Of a stretch of DNA of 5,765 bases, positions 4,876 to 5,765 are shown in pieces. The translations under genes were made by a program, and so were the position numbers. The notes below the pieces were generated by a model. It was given only the letters and a program-made list of their open reading frames with translations, did not search any database and had not been told where the DNA came from. The stretch's first letter is position 1; every line of letters starts with the position of its first letter. Source of the DNA: DASVDE01 sp035558955 (lineage in GTDB: Bacteria; Actinomycetota; Thermoleophilia; Solirubrobacterales; 70-9); NCBI GenBank assembly GCA_035558955.1, contig DATMBX010000106.1, positions 1-5,765 of the forward strand, in the 5' to 3' direction.

Positions 4876-5765
4876 GTGACGGCAAGCCCCAAGGAAGCGA
4901 TCGCGGAACGGCTCGCGGAGGCGCGCGAGCGCACCTACGAGTTGATCGAGCCGCTCGACGACGACCAGCTCAACACGGTCTACTCGCCGATCCTCAGCCC
5001 GCTTGCCTGGGATCTCGGCCACATCGCCAACTTCGAGGAGCTGTGGCTGGTGCAGACGATCGGCGACCGCGAGCCCCTGCACGGCGAGCTGGGGCGCTTC
5101 TACGACGCGATCGAGAACCCGCGTAAGACCCGTGGGGAGCTGCCGATCCTGCGCGACGCCGAACTGCGCGCCTACCTGGCCGATGTCCGCAAGCGCACCC
5201 TGGAGGTGCTGGACGAGGTCGAGATCGGCGATGACGTCGAGGACAGACTGCTGCGTGACGGTTTCGTCTACGAGATGCTGATTGCCCACGAGCTGCAGCA
5301 CAACGAGACGATGCTCCAGCTGCTGATGATGGTCGATGGCTACGAGTTGCCCCGGGCCGCGGGGGGTCTCTCGCCCGGACAAGCGCCGGGCCAATTGGCC
5401 CGGCGCTTTGAGTATCCGCCCGTTCGAGAGACCCCCCGCGGCCCGGAGATGGTCAGCATTCAGCGGGGCGAGCATGCAATTGGCGCCCCGGCTACCGGTT
5501 TCGCCTACGACAACGAGCGGCCCCGGCACGCAGTCGAGCTGGCGCCGTTCGAGATCGATCTCGAACCGGTGAGCAACGGCGACTACATCGACTTCTTGGC
5601 CGAAACCGGCGCCGAGCCGCCGATGTACTGGGAAGCCGACGGAGAGGGCGGTTGGGTCGATACCGCGATGGGTAGGAAGGCTCCCATCGATCCGTCTCGT
5701 CCTGTCATCCACATCTCGTGGAGCGAGGCCGACGCCTTTGCCCGCTGGGCGGGCAAGCGGCTGCC
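4876..5765 (+). CDS. egtB: Ergothioneine biosynthesis protein EgtB (hercynine oxygenase / sulfoxide synthase), 3' end outside the window
   Basis: EgtB is a non-haem iron enzyme that joins gamma-glutamylcysteine (or cysteine) to hercynine with O2 to form the sulfoxide precursor of ergothioneine. The frame runs off the right edge; 296 full residues are visible of about 420-440 expected. The N-terminal DinB-like bundle (about 5-155) has SPLAWDLGHIANFEELWL with H49, and HELQHNET (138-145) with H138 and H142, together the three-histidine iron site. R83 and R86 in NPRKTR line up with Arg87 and Arg90, which bind the thiol substrate in mycobacterial EgtB. The second, FGE-sulfatase-like domain starts at EMVSIQRGEHAIG (191-203) and continues through DNERPRH and WAGKRLP. 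GTG at 4876 is chosen as the first in-frame start before the conserved helix; no Shine-Dalgarno precedes it. The linker is unusually long and carries an inverted repeat, and the second domain seems to lack a loop. A related EgtB-like enzyme (for example a SenA-type homologue) is possible but less likely. Confidence 0.9.
   Translation, partial: MTASPKEAIAERLAEARERTYELIEPLDDDQLNTVYSPILSPLAWDLGHIANFEELWLVQTIGDREPLHGELGRFYDAIENPRKTRGELPILRDAELRAYLADVRKRTLEVLDEVEIGDDVEDRLLRDGFVYEMLIAHELQHNETMLQLLMMVDGYELPRAAGGLSPGQAPGQLARRFEYPPVRETPRGPEMVSIQRGEHAIGAPATGFAYDNERPRHAVELAPFEIDLEPVSNGDYIDFLAETGAEPPMYWEADGEGGWVDTAMGRKAPIDPSRPVIHISWSEADAFARWAGKRL
5352..5446. repeat. Nested inverted repeat inside egtB (possible in-frame palindromic element)
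   Basis: Two perfect 22-bp inverted arms lie at 5352-5373 and 5425-5446 (core GGGGGGTCTCTCG against CGAGAGACCCCCC), separated by 51 bp. A perfect palindrome sits between them, off-centre by about 4.5 bp. The unit spans EgtB codons 159-191, in the linker between the iron-binding bundle and the sulfatase-like domain, and keeps the frame open. There is no T-run, so it is not a standard terminator. No clear target-site duplication is visible; the GGCC present near both arm ends is itself palindromic and so uninformative. Only one copy is present in the window, so mobility is inferred. Confidence 0.85.
5381..5408. repeat. Perfect 28-bp palindrome within the inverted repeat
   Basis: AAGCGCCGGGCC-AATT-GGCCCGGCGCTT reads the same on both strands over all 28 bases. 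With the AATT centre as a minimal loop it makes a 12-bp, almost all-GC stem, flanked by a 7-base segment on the left and a 16-base segment on the right before the outer arms. RNA from either strand could fold the full nested structure. Confidence 0.9.

Noticed and set aside
5352..5446. The egtB inverted repeat read as a terminator, CRISPR repeat or insertion-sequence end pair
   Set aside because: There is no T-run, no repeated unit-spacer pattern, and only 51 bp between the arms, too short for a transposase gene. A non-autonomous or coding palindromic element fits better.
4822..5712. Long 296-residue open frame on the minus strand opposite egtB
   Set aside because: It is an antisense shadow of high-GC coding DNA. 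The plus strand has clear EgtB motifs, and the minus translation has no recognisable family motif and a composition typical of shadows.

Overview
The window is GC-rich DNA from a bacterium. The codon use, an F420-type luciferase-like oxidoreductase, a split pntAA-pntAB-pntB transhydrogenase, an ergothioneine gene and a QSTVEWVG-type pilin-like N-terminus together suggest an actinomycete, most likely the Thermoleophilia/Solirubrobacterales group. That placement is inferred from style and gene content, not from a marker gene.

Layout: (1) Bases 1-510 hold the 3' end of an LLM-class (probably F420-dependent) oxidoreductase. (2) After 26 bp comes a tight three-gene operon for the proton-translocating NAD(P) transhydrogenase: pntAA (537-1655), pntAB (1652-1966) and pntB (1966-3381). 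They are joined by ATGA and TGATG overlaps, and the internal genes have clear Shine-Dalgarno sequences. (3) A 73-bp gap carries a candidate promoter, followed by a 305-residue protein (3455-4372) that combines a type IV pilin-like N-terminus with a C-terminal domain resembling the Vps62-like/DUF946 and NPP1 group. (4) Converging on it is a small DUF6941-like gene on the minus strand (4386-4808). (5) Diverging from that gene across 67 bp is egtB (4876 to the right edge), which encodes the iron-dependent sulfoxide synthase of ergothioneine synthesis and is cut off within its second domain.

Functionally, the transhydrogenase uses the proton-motive force to make NADPH from NADH. The F420-dependent enzyme upstream and the ergothioneine gene downstream would fit a broad redox-homeostasis neighbourhood, but only the pnt genes are clearly a functional unit.

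The strongest unexplained signal is inside egtB. A 95-bp nested inverted repeat (perfect 22-bp outer arms, with a perfect 28-bp palindrome between them) lies in frame in the linker between the two EgtB domains. It looks like a small palindromic element that has been accommodated as coding sequence. Other points of interest are the pilin/Vps62-like fusion, a His/Asn arrangement in the transhydrogenase proton channel that differs from E. coli, the lack of Shine-Dalgarno sequences and presence of TANNNT motifs close to the starts of the non-internal genes, and an apparent loop deletion in the EgtB sulfatase-modifying-like domain.
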